From assembly GCA_016124655.1 (NCBI GenBank), contig WGNI01000013.1:39739-103738 (forward strand): 64,000 nucleotides of DNA. Direction: 5' to 3'. The position numbers were made by a program, and so were the translations under genes. Below the pieces are notes generated by a model that saw nothing but the letters and a program-made list of their open reading frames with translations, was not told where the DNA came from and ran no database searches. This stretch comes from Alphaproteobacteria bacterium. GTDB taxonomy: Bacteria; Pseudomonadota; Alphaproteobacteria; Caulobacterales; Aquidulcibacteraceae. Numbering within the stretch: the stretch's first letter is position 1; each line of letters begins with the position of its first letter. This document shows positions 52,540 through 61,408 of this stretch, piece after piece.

Positions 52540-54128
52540 CCGCGACCTATGCGCCCGCCGAACCAGGGCCGCCGACCCGCGCGCTCTGGATCGGCTTCAT
52601 GGCGATGGTGTTCGGCAACTTCATGTCGATCCTCGACGTGCAGATCGTCGCCAGCGCTTTGACTGACATTCAGGCCGGCGTCTCCGCCACGCGCGATGAA
52701 ATCTCCTGGGTGCAGACCTCGTATCTGATCGCTGAAGTGATCGGGTTGCCGCTGTCGGGCTTTCTCGCCCGCGCGCTTGGCGTGCGGCTGCTCTTTTCGC
52801 TGTCGGCGATTCTGTTTGGCGCAGCGAGCCTGGCCTGCGCCTTCGCCTGGGATATGACATCGCTGATCACCTTCCGCGCCATTCAGGGCTTCGTCGGCGC
52901 AGCCATGATCCCGACCACGATGTCCACCGTCTATGTTGCGTTTCCGCAGAATTATTGGATGCGCGTCTCGCCTTTGATCGGCCTGGTGTCGACCATGGCG
53001 CCCTCGATCGGGCCGACCTTGGGCGGCTATGTCGCCGAACATCTGGGCTGGCGCGCGCTGTTCTGGATCAACGTCATTCCCTCGATCCTGATCGCAACCG
53101 TGGTCTGGAACAATATCCGCATCGGCGCCTTCAACGCCGCCATCCTGCGCCGTATCGATTTCATCGGCCTGATCGGTTTGGCGCTGTTCCTCGGCTGCGC
53201 GCAATACGTGCTGGAGGAGGGACCGGGCGCGAGCTGGTTCGCCGACAGTGAAATCATTTTCTACGCCTGCCTCTCCGCGATCGGCGCCGTCGTGTTCTTC
53301 CGCCGCGCGTTGACGCAGACGCTCCCGATCGTCGATCTTAAACCCTTCACCGTGCCGACCTTCGCGATCGGCTCGGCGATCGCGTTTCTTCTGGGCGTGG
53401 GTCTGTACGCGCCGATCTTCCTGCAGCCGGTGTTTCTGGGCTCCGTGCAGGGGCTCACCGCCCAGCAGATCGGCAACATCATGTTCGTCCAGGGCATGAC
53501 CATGTTCGCCATGGCGCCGCTGATGGGCCGCCTGCGCGTGATGGACGATTTGCGGCCGCTGGGCTTCGCTGGGCTGTTGGCGATTGCGCTGTCGTGCTGG
53601 CTGCAGGCGCATCTGACGGCCGAGTCCGGATTCTGGGAGTTTGCGTTGCCCCAGATGCTGCGCGGCGCCGGCATGATGTCGAGTTTCACCGCGGTGATGC
53701 AGCCCACCATCGCCTCGCTGCCGCCGTCGCTGGTGCAGGTGGGCACGCCGCTGTTCAACCTGATGCGCAATCTCGGCGGCGCCTTCGGCATCGCCATGCT
53801 CGCCACCGTGCAGGCGCATTCGTACCTGCTGCATCGCCAGGAATTGTACACCGCCGCCGATCCCAACAATCCAGGCGTCCGCGCCATGATCGACGGCATG
53901 ACCGCGCGCAACGAAGCGATCGGCCTGGCCCAGCCCGATCGCGTCGCCGAAGCCGCCTACGCCCGCATCCTGGACCGCGAGGCGCTTGTCATGACCTTCA
54001 ACGATCAATTCCTCACCATCGCGCTGCTCTTGGCCTTCGCGGCGTTTGCGATATGGTTTTTACGGACGCCGCCGCGCTTGGGTCTTCCCGCGGAGCCTGC
54101 GGCGCAAAGGAGCCCGGCGCATGGCTGA
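52536..54128 (+). CDS. DHA2 family MFS efflux transporter (EmrB-like)
   Basis: A 530-residue drug:proton antiporter with about 14 membrane helices. Motifs are NFMSILDVQIVASAL, the DEISWVQTSYLIAEVIGLPLSGFLARALGVR region and GFVGAAMIPTTMSTVY. It works with the preceding EmrA-like adaptor; the start overlaps its stop (ATGA). Substrates of this family include hydrophobic drugs and fatty acids. The amidohydrolase gene begins within its last codons, so all three genes form one operon. Confidence 0.94.
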   Translation: MTATYAPAEPGPPTRALWIGFMAMVFGNFMSILDVQIVASALTDIQAGVSATRDEISWVQTSYLIAEVIGLPLSGFLARALGVRLLFSLSAILFGAASLACAFAWDMTSLITFRAIQGFVGAAMIPTTMSTVYVAFPQNYWMRVSPLIGLVSTMAPSIGPTLGGYVAEHLGWRALFWINVIPSILIATVVWNNIRIGAFNAAILRRIDFIGLIGLALFLGCAQYVLEEGPGASWFADSEIIFYACLSAIGAVVFFRRALTQTLPIVDLKPFTVPTFAIGSAIAFLLGVGLYAPIFLQPVFLGSVQGLTAQQIGNIMFVQGMTMFAMAPLMGRLRVMDDLRPLGFAGLLAIALSCWLQAHLTAESGFWEFALPQMLRGAGMMSSFTAVMQPTIASLPPSLVQVGTPLFNLMRNLGGAFGIAMLATVQAHSYLLHRQELYTAADPNNPGVRAMIDGMTARNEAIGLAQPDRVAEAAYARILDREALVMTFNDQFLTIALLLAFAAFAIWFLRTPPRLGLPAEPAAQRSPAHG

Positions 54129-55821
54129 ATTCGATCTCGTCATCCGCAACGGAGAGGTGTTTGACGGCGCCGGCGGCGGTCCCGTCGCCGCCGATATCGG
54201 CGTGAAGAGCGGGCGGATCGCCGCCATCGGCAAGGCGCTCGCCGCGGGCAGGGAGGAAATCGACGCCGCCGGCCGCATCGTCACGCCGGGCTTCGTCGAT
54301 GTGCACACCCATTATGACGGCCAGGCCACCTGGGATTCTCATCTTGAGCCCTCCACGCGCCACGGCGTCACCACTGCGATCACCGGCAATTGCGGCGTCG
54401 GATTCGCGCCGTGCCGGCCCAAGGATCGCGATGCGCTGATCCGCCTGATGGAGGGCGTAGAGGATATTCCAGGCGTAGCGCTGCACGAAGGGCTGGCCTG
54501 GGATTGGGAAAGCTTTCCCGATTATCTCGACGCGCTCGCCGCGCGCCCGCGCGATTGCGATGTCGCCGCGATGATCCCCCACGGCGGCGTGCGCGTGTTC
54601 GTGATGGGCGAGCGCGCCATCGCGCGCGAACCGGCGGAAGCCGAAGACATCGCTCAGATGCGCCAGATCGTGTCCGCCGCGATCGACGCCGGCGCCATCG
54701 GCTTCGGCACCTCGCGCACCATCGCGCACCGCACCGCCGACGGCGAATACACGCCGATGTATGGCGCGCTGCGCAATGAATTGGCCGGCATCGCCGAAGG
54801 CCTCAAGCGCCGCGGCGTGTTTCAGATGGTTTCCGATTTCGTGAAGGAAGACGACGAATTCGCCATTCTGGAGGATGCAGCCCGCGCCGGCGCCGCGGCG
54901 GCGTCCTTCTCGCTGCTGCAGGCCGATCCCGCGCCGGAGAAATGGCGCTCGCTGCTGGCGCGCACCGAAGCCGCCGCCGCAAAGGGCCTGCCCATCCGCG
55001 CGCAAGTGATCTCAAGACCCGTCGGCGTGCTGATGGGCCTCGAAGCCAGCATGCATCCCTTCTCCAGCACCGCGGCTTGGCGCGAGATCAAACATTTGCC
55101 GCTGGCGGAAAAGGTTTCGCGCATGCGCGATCCCGAATTCCGCGCCAGGCTGTTGTCGGATGAAAAATCCGGCCGCCATCAATTGCTGACCTATTTCAAG
55201 GACGCCTGGTCGAAATTCTTCCCGCTTGGCGATCCGCCGGATTACGCCCCCGGACCCGAACGTTCGATCGCCGCCATTGCGCGCGGGCAGGGGCGTGCGC
55301 CCGAAGACGTCGCCTATGATCTCCTCTTGGAGGATGACGGCCACGCCTTCATCTATCTGCCGCTCTTCAACTATTCCCACGGCGATCTGGGCGCGGTGGC
55401 GCAGATGCTGTCGCACCCGCTGACCGTGCCCGGCCTCGGCGATGGCGGCGCCCATGTGGGCGCCATCTGCGACGGCTCGGCGACGACCTATCTCATGATG
55501 CATTGGGCGCGCGACCGGCGCGAGCTTCCGCTGGGCCGCGCCGTGGAGATGTTGACGCGTCGCGCCGCCGATCTCGTGGGCCTGCACGATCGCGGATCGA
55601 TCGCCGTCGGCAAGAAGGCCGACCTCAACGTGATTGATCTCGATCGCCTCGCCATCGCGCCGCCGCGCATGGCCTACGATTTGCCGGCCGGCGGCAAGCG
55701 CTTCACGCAAGGCGCGCGCGGCTACGCCGCCACGGTGTTGTCAGGCGTGGTGGTGTCGCGCGACGACGCCCCGACCGGCGCGTTGCCGGGTCAGGTCGTG
55801 CGCGGCCGCCAGGCGGCGTAA
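54121..55821 (+). CDS. N-acyl-D-amino-acid deacylase family amidohydrolase (divergent)
   Basis: A 566-residue amidohydrolase of the D-aminoacylase family. It keeps HTHYDG (His62 and His64), the cysteine ligand in GNCGVGFAP (Cys91) and the catalytic aspartate in LGDGGAHVG. The two histidines normally found in the segments VYATHMRDEG- and SHLK-like are not visible; these regions read FQMVSDFVKED and FSLLQADPAPEK. The ATG overlaps the EmrB-like stop, so it belongs to the pump operon and may act on the pump's substrate. The enzyme could have altered metal content or substrate. Confidence 0.85.
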   Translation: MAEFDLVIRNGEVFDGAGGGPVAADIGVKSGRIAAIGKALAAGREEIDAAGRIVTPGFVDVHTHYDGQATWDSHLEPSTRHGVTTAITGNCGVGFAPCRPKDRDALIRLMEGVEDIPGVALHEGLAWDWESFPDYLDALAARPRDCDVAAMIPHGGVRVFVMGERAIAREPAEAEDIAQMRQIVSAAIDAGAIGFGTSRTIAHRTADGEYTPMYGALRNELAGIAEGLKRRGVFQMVSDFVKEDDEFAILEDAARAGAAAASFSLLQADPAPEKWRSLLARTEAAAAKGLPIRAQVISRPVGVLMGLEASMHPFSSTAAWREIKHLPLAEKVSRMRDPEFRARLLSDEKSGRHQLLTYFKDAWSKFFPLGDPPDYAPGPERSIAAIARGQGRAPEDVAYDLLLEDDGHAFIYLPLFNYSHGDLGAVAQMLSHPLTVPGLGDGGAHVGAICDGSATTYLMMHWARDRRELPLGRAVEMLTRRAADLVGLHDRGSIAVGKKADLNVIDLDRLAIAPPRMAYDLPAGGKRFTQGARGYAATVLSGVVVSRDDAPTGALPGQVVRGRQAA

Positions 55822-55828
55822 CGACAGC

Positions 55829-56410
55829 TCAGTTGAACTCTTCCAGGCGTGAGCGCTGACACAGCGGATAATCGCGCAGCACCGGCGCGATCGCCGCGCG
55901 CATGGCGGGAACCGAGGCGCCGTAGAGATAGAGGCTCGTCTCCGTCTCGCCGTCATGATGGCTCATCGCCTTGCCGGCTGCGCCCAGCGCCGCGTTCAAA
56001 TGATCGTAGAGCTCATCGAGATCGCACTGCGCATAAACCTCGTCCGGCAAATCCGTGCCGTTGAGATGCAAGGCAAGCCCGCGCCAGGCGCCGATCGCGT
56101 GCTCCGCGCCGTTGTCCAGCGTCAGCTTTGATCCAGCCGGCGCGCCGAGCGCTTCCGCCTTCGCGCGCACCCGCGCCAAAGTGGCCTCGCTCACATCCGC
56201 GAGCAGCAATTCAATGTCGCAGCTTTGCACGCCTTCGCCGGGGATGAAGGCCGTGCCGGCGCCGCACACCTCGCCCAGGCCTTCCGCGCGCAGCCACGCA
56301 TCGAGAGGATCTTCGAACACGTCGCCGCGATGGATCGGTTGCAGTCGCGCATGCAGATGCAAAACCACAAGTGGGCGCGGGTCGGGCTTGCGCTTGAACA
56401 GTCCGAGCAT
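55829..56410 (-). CDS. Conserved hypothetical protein
   Basis: A 193-residue protein I cannot assign to a named family. It starts LGLFKRKPDPRPLVVLHLHARLQPIHRGDVFEDPLDAWL and has CDIELLLADVSEATLARV and HAIGAWRGLALHLNGTDLPDEVY. There are no membrane segments. The alternating hydrophobic strands suggest an alpha/beta protein. Convergent with the amidohydrolase gene (7 bases between stops) and probably a single-gene unit. Similar proteins with this N-terminus occur in other bacteria, but I know of no function. Confidence 0.7.
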   Translation of the reverse strand: MLGLFKRKPDPRPLVVLHLHARLQPIHRGDVFEDPLDAWLRAEGLGEVCGAGTAFIPGEGVQSCDIELLLADVSEATLARVRAKAEALGAPAGSKLTLDNGAEHAIGAWRGLALHLNGTDLPDEVYAQCDLDELYDHLNAALGAAGKAMSHHDGETETSLYLYGASVPAMRAAIAPVLRDYPLCQRSRLEEFN

Positions 56411-56513
56411 GGCGGAATCTCCCTGAACAACCGGATGATCCTACCAGGGCCGCATTCAGGTTTCGTGAAGGATTGCGGTAAACGCCGCGTTCGCCATGAG
56501 GGCTGAGCGGCGT

Positions 56514-57002
56514 TTACGCCGCCAGCGCCTTGTCGATCGCGCCCAGCACTTCCGGGCCGAGCGGGGCGGCTTTCGAGCCGAACCCGTCGATCAGCGCGCC
56601 GTCCTTGCCGATCAGGTATTTGTGGAAGTTCCACCGCGGCAGCGCGGTTTCGCCGGCCTCCTGCGCAATCCATTCGAAGAAGGGGTGGCGGCGCGGCTCC
56701 GCCACGATCTCCACCTTGCCCGTCATCGGGAAGGAGACATGATACGTCTTGTCGCAGAACGCGCGGATGTCTTGCTCTTCGCCCGTTTCCTGCGCGCCGA
56801 AATCGTTGCACGGCACGCCAAGCACGACGAGGCCCTTTTTTTCTTTCGCCTCATAGAGCTGCTCAAGATCGCGATATTGCGAGGTGAACCCGCACGCGCT
56901 CGCGACATTGACCACCAGGATCACCTTGCCTGCGTAATCCCCAAGGCGAATGTCGCCTTCGCTGGCGAGCTTGGAGAATGAAAAATCATGCGCTGTCGTC
57001 AT
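56514..57002 (-). CDS. Glutathione peroxidase family protein
   Basis: A 162-residue glutathione-peroxidase-fold thiol peroxidase. The catalytic cysteine lies in NVASACGFTSQYRDL, with the family motifs VLGVPCNDFGAQE and PRWNFHKYLIGKDG (catalytic Trp and Asn). As in most bacteria it uses cysteine rather than selenocysteine. It reduces hydroperoxides, often with thioredoxin. I chose the ATG at 57002; an upstream ATG at 57035 is equally lacking a clear ribosome site. Confidence 0.95.
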   Translation of the reverse strand: MTTAHDFSFSKLASEGDIRLGDYAGKVILVVNVASACGFTSQYRDLEQLYEAKEKKGLVVLGVPCNDFGAQETGEEQDIRAFCDKTYHVSFPMTGKVEIVAEPRRHPFFEWIAQEAGETALPRWNFHKYLIGKDGALIDGFGSKAAPLGPEVLGAIDKALAA

Positions 57003-57067
57003 TGCGGTCTGCCGGCGGAGTGTGGAAGCGTTCATGGATTGCAATCGGCTGGATGCGAGCGCTGCGC

Positions 57068-57736
57068 TTACGCGGCGCCGACCGCCAAGTCGGACACGAA
57101 CGGATTGGTTTTTCGCTCCCAACCGAACGTGGACAAGTCGCCGTGGCCAGGGAGGAAACGCACGTCGTCCCCGAGCGGGAACAATTTATCGCGGATAGAA
57201 CTCACCAGCGCGTTAAAGTCGCCGCGCGGGAAATCGGTGCGCCCGATCGAGCCGCGAAACAAGACATCGCCGACAAACGCAAACCGCGCGTCCGGCTGAA
57301 AGAACACGACATGCCCCGGCGTGTGTCCCGGGCAATGCACGACATCGAACGACACGCCGCCCACCGTGACGGTATCGCCGTCATTGAGCCAGCGGTCCGG
57401 CGTCACCGAGCGCGCATCCGCCAAGCCAAATCGAGCGCCTTGCTCCGTGATCGATTCAAGCAGCCAGTCTTCGTCCTGATGCGGCCCTTCGATCGGCGCG
57501 TTCAAGCGCTCGCGCAGCTCCGCCGCCGCGCCCGCATGATCGAGATGGCCGTGCGTGAGAAGGATCTTTTCGATCGTCACGCCGGCTTTTTCCGCAGCGT
57601 CGAGCAGACGCGGAATTTCGCCGCCGGGATCGACGAACGCGCCTTTCATCGTCGCAGGGTCCCACACCAGGGACGTGTTCTGCTGAAACGGCGTGACGGG
57701 AATGACCACCGCTTGAATGGGAGGACTTTGCGCCAT
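57068..57736 (-). CDS. MBL-fold metallohydrolase (glyoxalase II-like)
   Basis: A 222-residue metallo-beta-lactamase-fold protein. The zinc motif THGHLDHAGA has His62, His64, Asp66 and His67. VVHCPGHTPGHVVFF, FVGDVLFRGSIGRTDFP and LPGHGDLSTFGWERKTNPFV complete the binuclear site. It belongs to the YcbL-like or hydroxyacylglutathione hydrolase type; the true substrate is unknown. The ATG at 57736 was selected because the next in-frame upstream region is repeat sequence. Confidence 0.92.
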   Translation of the reverse strand: MAQSPPIQAVVIPVTPFQQNTSLVWDPATMKGAFVDPGGEIPRLLDAAEKAGVTIEKILLTHGHLDHAGAAAELRERLNAPIEGPHQDEDWLLESITEQGARFGLADARSVTPDRWLNDGDTVTVGGVSFDVVHCPGHTPGHVVFFQPDARFAFVGDVLFRGSIGRTDFPRGDFNALVSSIRDKLFPLGDDVRFLPGHGDLSTFGWERKTNPFVSDLAVGAA

Positions 57737-57751
57737 GGATCGCGCCTTCTG

Positions 57752-57799
57752 GACCGCGTTCAGGAAAAGTGGATGCCGGTTTTCCGTCCGAACGCGGTC
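57752..57799. repeat. Dispersed palindrome with AAAAGTGG/CCGGTTTT core, copy 2
   Basis: Outer arms GACCGCGTT and AACGCGGTC enclose GGAAAAGTGGATGCCGGTTTTCC. The core is shared with 42173-42201 except for the middle bases. This kind of element is common between genes in alphaproteobacteria. It lies upstream of the MBL-fold gene. Confidence 0.8.
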
Positions 57800-57883
57800 T
57801 AAGTTTTGGATGGTTGCGGTTTCCGGGCGGCCGACCGGTCCCCACTCGACCTGAAACCGCAATAGCGGTTTTTGTGCACTGCA

Positions 57884-58534
57884 TCAAATAGGCTGTGCTG
57901 CGGGGATGGCAAGCGCCGCGATCTCCGCACGCAAGGCCTCGATTCCGATCAGCTTTTCCGCTGATGTCGCATGTGCGTAAGGATGCGCGGCGGGCCGTTT
58001 CGCAAGCGCGCGCGCGGCGGCCGCGGCCGCGTCTGCTTGCGCGGCAGGGGAAATTTTGTCCAATTTGGTCAACACCGCCTGATAGCTCACCGCCGCCTTG
58101 TCCAGCGCGTCGGCGATCTCAAGATCGTTGGCCTTCACGCCGTGGCGCGCATCGATCAGCACGAACACGCGCTTCAGCGCCGGCCGTCCGCGCAGATAAT
58201 CGCGCATCAAGCCGTTCCAGCGCGCGATCGCGCTTTTCGGCGCCTTGGCGTAGCCGTAGCCCGGCAGGTCAACCAGGCGCAGCCGCCCGCCGACATTGAA
58301 GAAGTTCAGCTCCCGCGTCCGCCCGGGGTCGGCCGATGCGCGCGCAATCGCCTTGCGCCCGGTCAGCGCATTGATCAGGCTCGACTTGCCGACATTCGAT
58401 CGCCCCGCGAACGCAATCTCGGGCAGATTCGCGTCCGGCAGATCGCTCATCGCAACCACGCCGCGCTCGAACGCGATCGGCCCGGCAAACAAGAGACGAC
58501 CGGCTTCCAGCGCTTCGGGGGTGTAGGAGCTCAT
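57884..58534 (-). CDS. engB: Ribosome biogenesis GTPase YihA/EngB
   Basis: A 216-residue GTPase needed for 50S subunit assembly and cell division. G1 is FAGRSNVGKSSLINAL, G3 DLPGYGYAKAP, and G4 is in LTKLDK, with G5 near HATSAEK. The ATG at 58534 is preceded by GGGGGAGAAGGAAGAG, the end of the adjacent type A repeat, which appears to act as the ribosome binding site. It follows yidC in the usual rpmH-rnpA-yidC-engB order. Confidence 0.95.
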   Translation of the reverse strand: MSSYTPEALEAGRLLFAGPIAFERGVVAMSDLPDANLPEIAFAGRSNVGKSSLINALTGRKAIARASADPGRTRELNFFNVGGRLRLVDLPGYGYAKAPKSAIARWNGLMRDYLRGRPALKRVFVLIDARHGVKANDLEIADALDKAAVSYQAVLTKLDKISPAAQADAAAAAARALAKRPAAHPYAHATSAEKLIGIEALRAEIAALAIPAAQPI

Positions 58535-58547
58535 GATGTCATCTCTT

Positions 58548-58692
58548 CCTTCTCCCCCTGTGGAAGAAGGTGGATTGGCCGCGCAGCGGCCAAGACGGAT
58601 GAGGGGCGCATCCGCATTCCTTTGCAAGATTGAGCAATCGCCCCTCACCCCGCGCCTGCGGCGCGACCCTCTCCCACATGGGGAGAGGGTGA
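58548..58692. repeat. Palindromic intergenic repeat, type A, copy 3
   Basis: CTTCTCCCCCTGTGGAAGAAGG starts the element, with inner hairpin TGGCCGCGCAGCGGCCA, then GACGGATGAGGGG. The right half has CCCCTCACC, the inner hairpin CGCGCCTGCGGCGCG and CCCTCTCCCACATGGGGAGAG. It separates yidC from engB. Confidence 0.88.
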
Positions 58693-58699
58693 TTGATCG

Positions 58700-60556
58700 T
58701 CATTCCGCCGCCGCTGGCGCCTTCTTGCCGAAGCGCTTGGCGAGGAATGTGTCGAGCTGCGTCTCCACGCCCATGCGCCGCGAGATCACATATTGCTGCA
58801 GGATCGACAGCACGTTCGACCACGTCCAGTAGATCACAAGCCCCGCAGCGAACCCCGCGAACATGATCGTGAAAATGAACGGCAGCATGGCGAAAATCTG
58901 CGCCTGCATTTTGTCGGTCGGCGGCGGCGACAACGCCTGCAGCGCCCACATCGACACCCCGTAAAGGATCGGCCACACGCCGATCGCCGGCAGCAGCCCC
59001 AACAGCGGAATGGCGTGGAAATCAAAGCCGATCGCCGGCAACAGCCCGAACAGATTGAAGATCGAGGTCGGATCGGGCGCCGAAAGATCGCGGATCCAGC
59101 CGATGAACGGCGTGTGCCGCATTTCGATTGTCACCGTCAGCGTCTTGTAGAGCGCAAAGAAGATCGGGATCTGGAACAGGATCGGCAGACAGCCCGACAC
59201 CGGATTGATCTTCTCCGTCTGATAGAGCCGGATCATCTCCTGCTGCTGGCGCTGTTTGTCCGCAGCGTAGCGCTCCTGAATTTCCTTCATCTTCGGCTGC
59301 AGTTTCCGCAGCTTCACCATCGCCTTGTTCGATTGATACACAAGCGGGAACAATCCGAAGCGGATCACGATCGTCGACAACAGGATCGCAAAGCCGAAAT
59401 TGTGCGTGAACTGCGCCAGGAAGTGCAACAGCGCGAAGAACGGCCGCGTCAGGAACCAGAAATTCCCCCAATCGACAGCCTTGTCGAAATCCGGGATCGA
59501 CAGCGCTTCCTGATACGCCGTCAAATCCTCCACGCGCTTGGCGCCGGAGAACAGCCGCTGCTCGTGTTCGATGCTTTCGCCCGGCGCCAAACTGCGCCAC
59601 GCGCCGCGATACGCCGCGCGAAAATCGGTGCCGTTCTCTTCCGGCCGGCTGTCATAATAGCCGGTGACTTCTTCGCTCTGCGCCGGCACCAGCGCCGTCA
59701 GCCAGTAATGATCCGAAATGCCGAGCCAGCCGCCCGTGCCGGTCATCTCCTCGATGCGCTCGTCCTGGCCCGCGCGCTGACGCGCCTTGTCGCGCGCATG
59801 CTTTTCCGCCGTGTTGTAGCGGATTTCGCGCAAGCGCTGCTCCGGCCCGAACACGCCGGTCAAACCCTGATGCACGATGCCGTTGTTGCGGAAATCAAGC
59901 GGCAGGCCTTCGCGCCGCACGGCCCCGTACGGCCGCACCTCTTGCGCCGCATCCGCGGTGTTGGTGATGCGATCTTTGATCGTGAACATGAAGCGGTCAT
60001 CGACCGCGATCGTGCGCTCGATGCGCAAACCGTCCGGCGCTTCGTAGGTCAGCGTCACCGGCGTTTCCGGAGTCAGCCGCGCGCCCTCCGGCGCCGACCA
60101 CGCGGTGAACGAATCCACCACGTCCGAAGCCTGGTCGCGCGCCCGCGTCTGCCAGCCGAAGAACGCGTCATAGCCCCCGCGCGATCCCCGCGGCGACAGC
60201 AGCGACACTTCCGGGCTCTCCGGATCGACCGCCTCGTGATACCGCTTCAACAGAAGATCGTCGAACCGCGCGCCTTCCAGCCGCACCGAACCGTCGAGCT
60301 CCGGCGTATCGATGGGGATGCGTGCGCCCTGCGTCGACGCCACCGCCTCCGCGCGTGAAACCGGCGCAGCCGCTGCGGCCTGTTCCGGCGTCTGCGTTTG
60401 GGTTTGCTCTGCGATGGCCGCGCGCTCGGCCGCCTGACGCTCGCGCATCGGCCGGCCCACCAACAGGTCGAACCCCAACAGCACGACCATCATCAGCACC
60501 ATGGCGATGATCAGGTTGCGCTGGTCGTCCCGGCTCGGTCCGCCGCCTGGCTGCAT
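58700..60556 (-). CDS. yidC: Membrane protein insertase YidC/Oxa1
   Basis: A 618-residue inner-membrane insertase. An N-terminal helix (about residues 12-31) is followed by a large periplasmic domain (to about residue 355) and the conserved C-terminal insertase core with NFGFAILLSTIVIRFGLFPLVYQSNKAM, LYQTEKINPVSGCLPILFQIPIFFALYKTL and the final IYWTWSNVLSILQQYVI. It integrates proteins into the membrane with or without SecYEG. The start lies 1 base after the rnpA stop. Confidence 0.97.
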   Translation of the reverse strand: MQPGGGPSRDDQRNLIIAMVLMMVVLLGFDLLVGRPMRERQAAERAAIAEQTQTQTPEQAAAAAPVSRAEAVASTQGARIPIDTPELDGSVRLEGARFDDLLLKRYHEAVDPESPEVSLLSPRGSRGGYDAFFGWQTRARDQASDVVDSFTAWSAPEGARLTPETPVTLTYEAPDGLRIERTIAVDDRFMFTIKDRITNTADAAQEVRPYGAVRREGLPLDFRNNGIVHQGLTGVFGPEQRLREIRYNTAEKHARDKARQRAGQDERIEEMTGTGGWLGISDHYWLTALVPAQSEEVTGYYDSRPEENGTDFRAAYRGAWRSLAPGESIEHEQRLFSGAKRVEDLTAYQEALSIPDFDKAVDWGNFWFLTRPFFALLHFLAQFTHNFGFAILLSTIVIRFGLFPLVYQSNKAMVKLRKLQPKMKEIQERYAADKQRQQQEMIRLYQTEKINPVSGCLPILFQIPIFFALYKTLTVTIEMRHTPFIGWIRDLSAPDPTSIFNLFGLLPAIGFDFHAIPLLGLLPAIGVWPILYGVSMWALQALSPPPTDKMQAQIFAMLPFIFTIMFAGFAAGLVIYWTWSNVLSILQQYVISRRMGVETQLDTFLAKRFGKKAPAAAE

Positions 60557-60557
60557 G

Positions 60558-60986
60558 TCAATCGATCGCTTTCTTGGGCGCGGTCTTCGGCGCGGAAGAG
60601 GGCGTGCGCGTCCGCCGCGGCCGCCCGCCGTGGCTTTCGTCCAGCACGGCGCGGACGCTTAGCAACGCGCTTTCGATATCGTCAAGCAAGCGCGCCCAGG
60701 CCGCATCAGCGGTTTGTGACCGCGCCACGAACACGTAGTCGACGCCCGCCTCGCCAAAGCGCGGCAGAAGCGCGCGGGCGGCTTCCCGCAGCCGCCGCCG
60801 GCAGCGATTGCGCGTCACCGCGTTGCCGATCTTCTTGGTGGCGGTGAAACCCGCGCCGATCCACGCGCCGTCCGGCCGCCGCCGCGCCTCCACCATGACC
60901 GTCGGCCGCGCGGCCTTGGCGCCCTGGCGCACGAACAGGAATTCGCGCCGCGCTCGCAGGCGCCGGATCTCAGGGGGAGGGGTCAT
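60558..60986 (-). CDS. rnpA: Ribonuclease P protein component
   Basis: A 142-residue RnpA, the protein partner of RNase P, which matures tRNA 5' ends. The RNR motif appears as KIGNAVTRNRCRRRLREAAR after a N-terminal ARREFLFVRQGAKAARP. The protein is longer than many RnpA because of an Arg/Pro-rich tail (RPRRTRTPSSAPKTAPKKAID). The start ATG at 60986 is followed upstream by a type A repeat that separates it from rpmH. Confidence 0.95.
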   Translation of the reverse strand: MTPPPEIRRLRARREFLFVRQGAKAARPTVMVEARRRPDGAWIGAGFTATKKIGNAVTRNRCRRRLREAARALLPRFGEAGVDYVFVARSQTADAAWARLLDDIESALLSVRAVLDESHGGRPRRTRTPSSAPKTAPKKAID

Positions 60987-61009
60987 GGCTTGTTGAAGGG
61001 GCGCGCGTC

Positions 61010-61152
61010 TTCTCCCCTTGTGGGAGAAGGTGGATTGCGCCGAAGGCGCAAGACGGATGAGGGGTGTTGTTTCGACATTTCAGGGGCGCGCTTCCACCCC
61101 TCACCCGGTTCCGCTTCGCGAAACCACCCTCTCCCACAGGGGGAGAGGGACG
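61010..61152. repeat. Palindromic intergenic repeat, type A, copy 4
   Basis: CTTCTCCCCTTGTGGGAGAAG opens it. Bases 61017-61066 are identical to 4402-4451 in copy 1, including TTGCGCCGAAGGCGCAA. The right half carries CCCCTCACCCGG, the inner hairpin GGTTCCGCTTCGCGAAACC and CCCTCTCCCACAGGGGGAGAG. It lies between rnpA and rpmH, a pair that is usually adjacent. Confidence 0.9.
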
Positions 61153-61156
61153 ACGC

Positions 61157-61297
61157 CTAAGCCGACAGCCGCTTGCGACCTTTGGCCCGGCGGCGCGACA
61201 GAACCTTGCGCCCGCCGACAGTGGCCATCCGCGCGCGGAAGCCATGGCGGCGCTTACGCACGAGCTTGCTCGGCTGATAGGTGCGCTTGGTGGCCAC
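61157..61297 (-). CDS. rpmH: 50S ribosomal protein L34
   Basis: A 46-residue protein. With a GTG start at 61297 it reads (M)[20 protein letters not shown] and continues [20 protein letters not shown] to KRLSA, the complete L34 sequence. AGAGG precedes the start. The short basic protein is a component of the large ribosomal subunit. The rpmH-rnpA-yidC-engB order is conserved in bacteria, but here rnpA lies beyond a repeat. Confidence 0.97.
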   Translation of the reverse strand: MATKRTYQPSKLVRKRRHGFRARMATVGGRKVLSRRRAKGRKRLSA

Positions 61298-61408
61298 GGG
61301 AACGCCTCTTCCGGGTTAAAAATTAAGCCGCGTGAGCTACAGGACCGCCTGCGGCGCGTCAAGCCGCACGCGCTCTGATAAGCAACGCGCCGGGCAGGGT
61401 CGAGCGTC

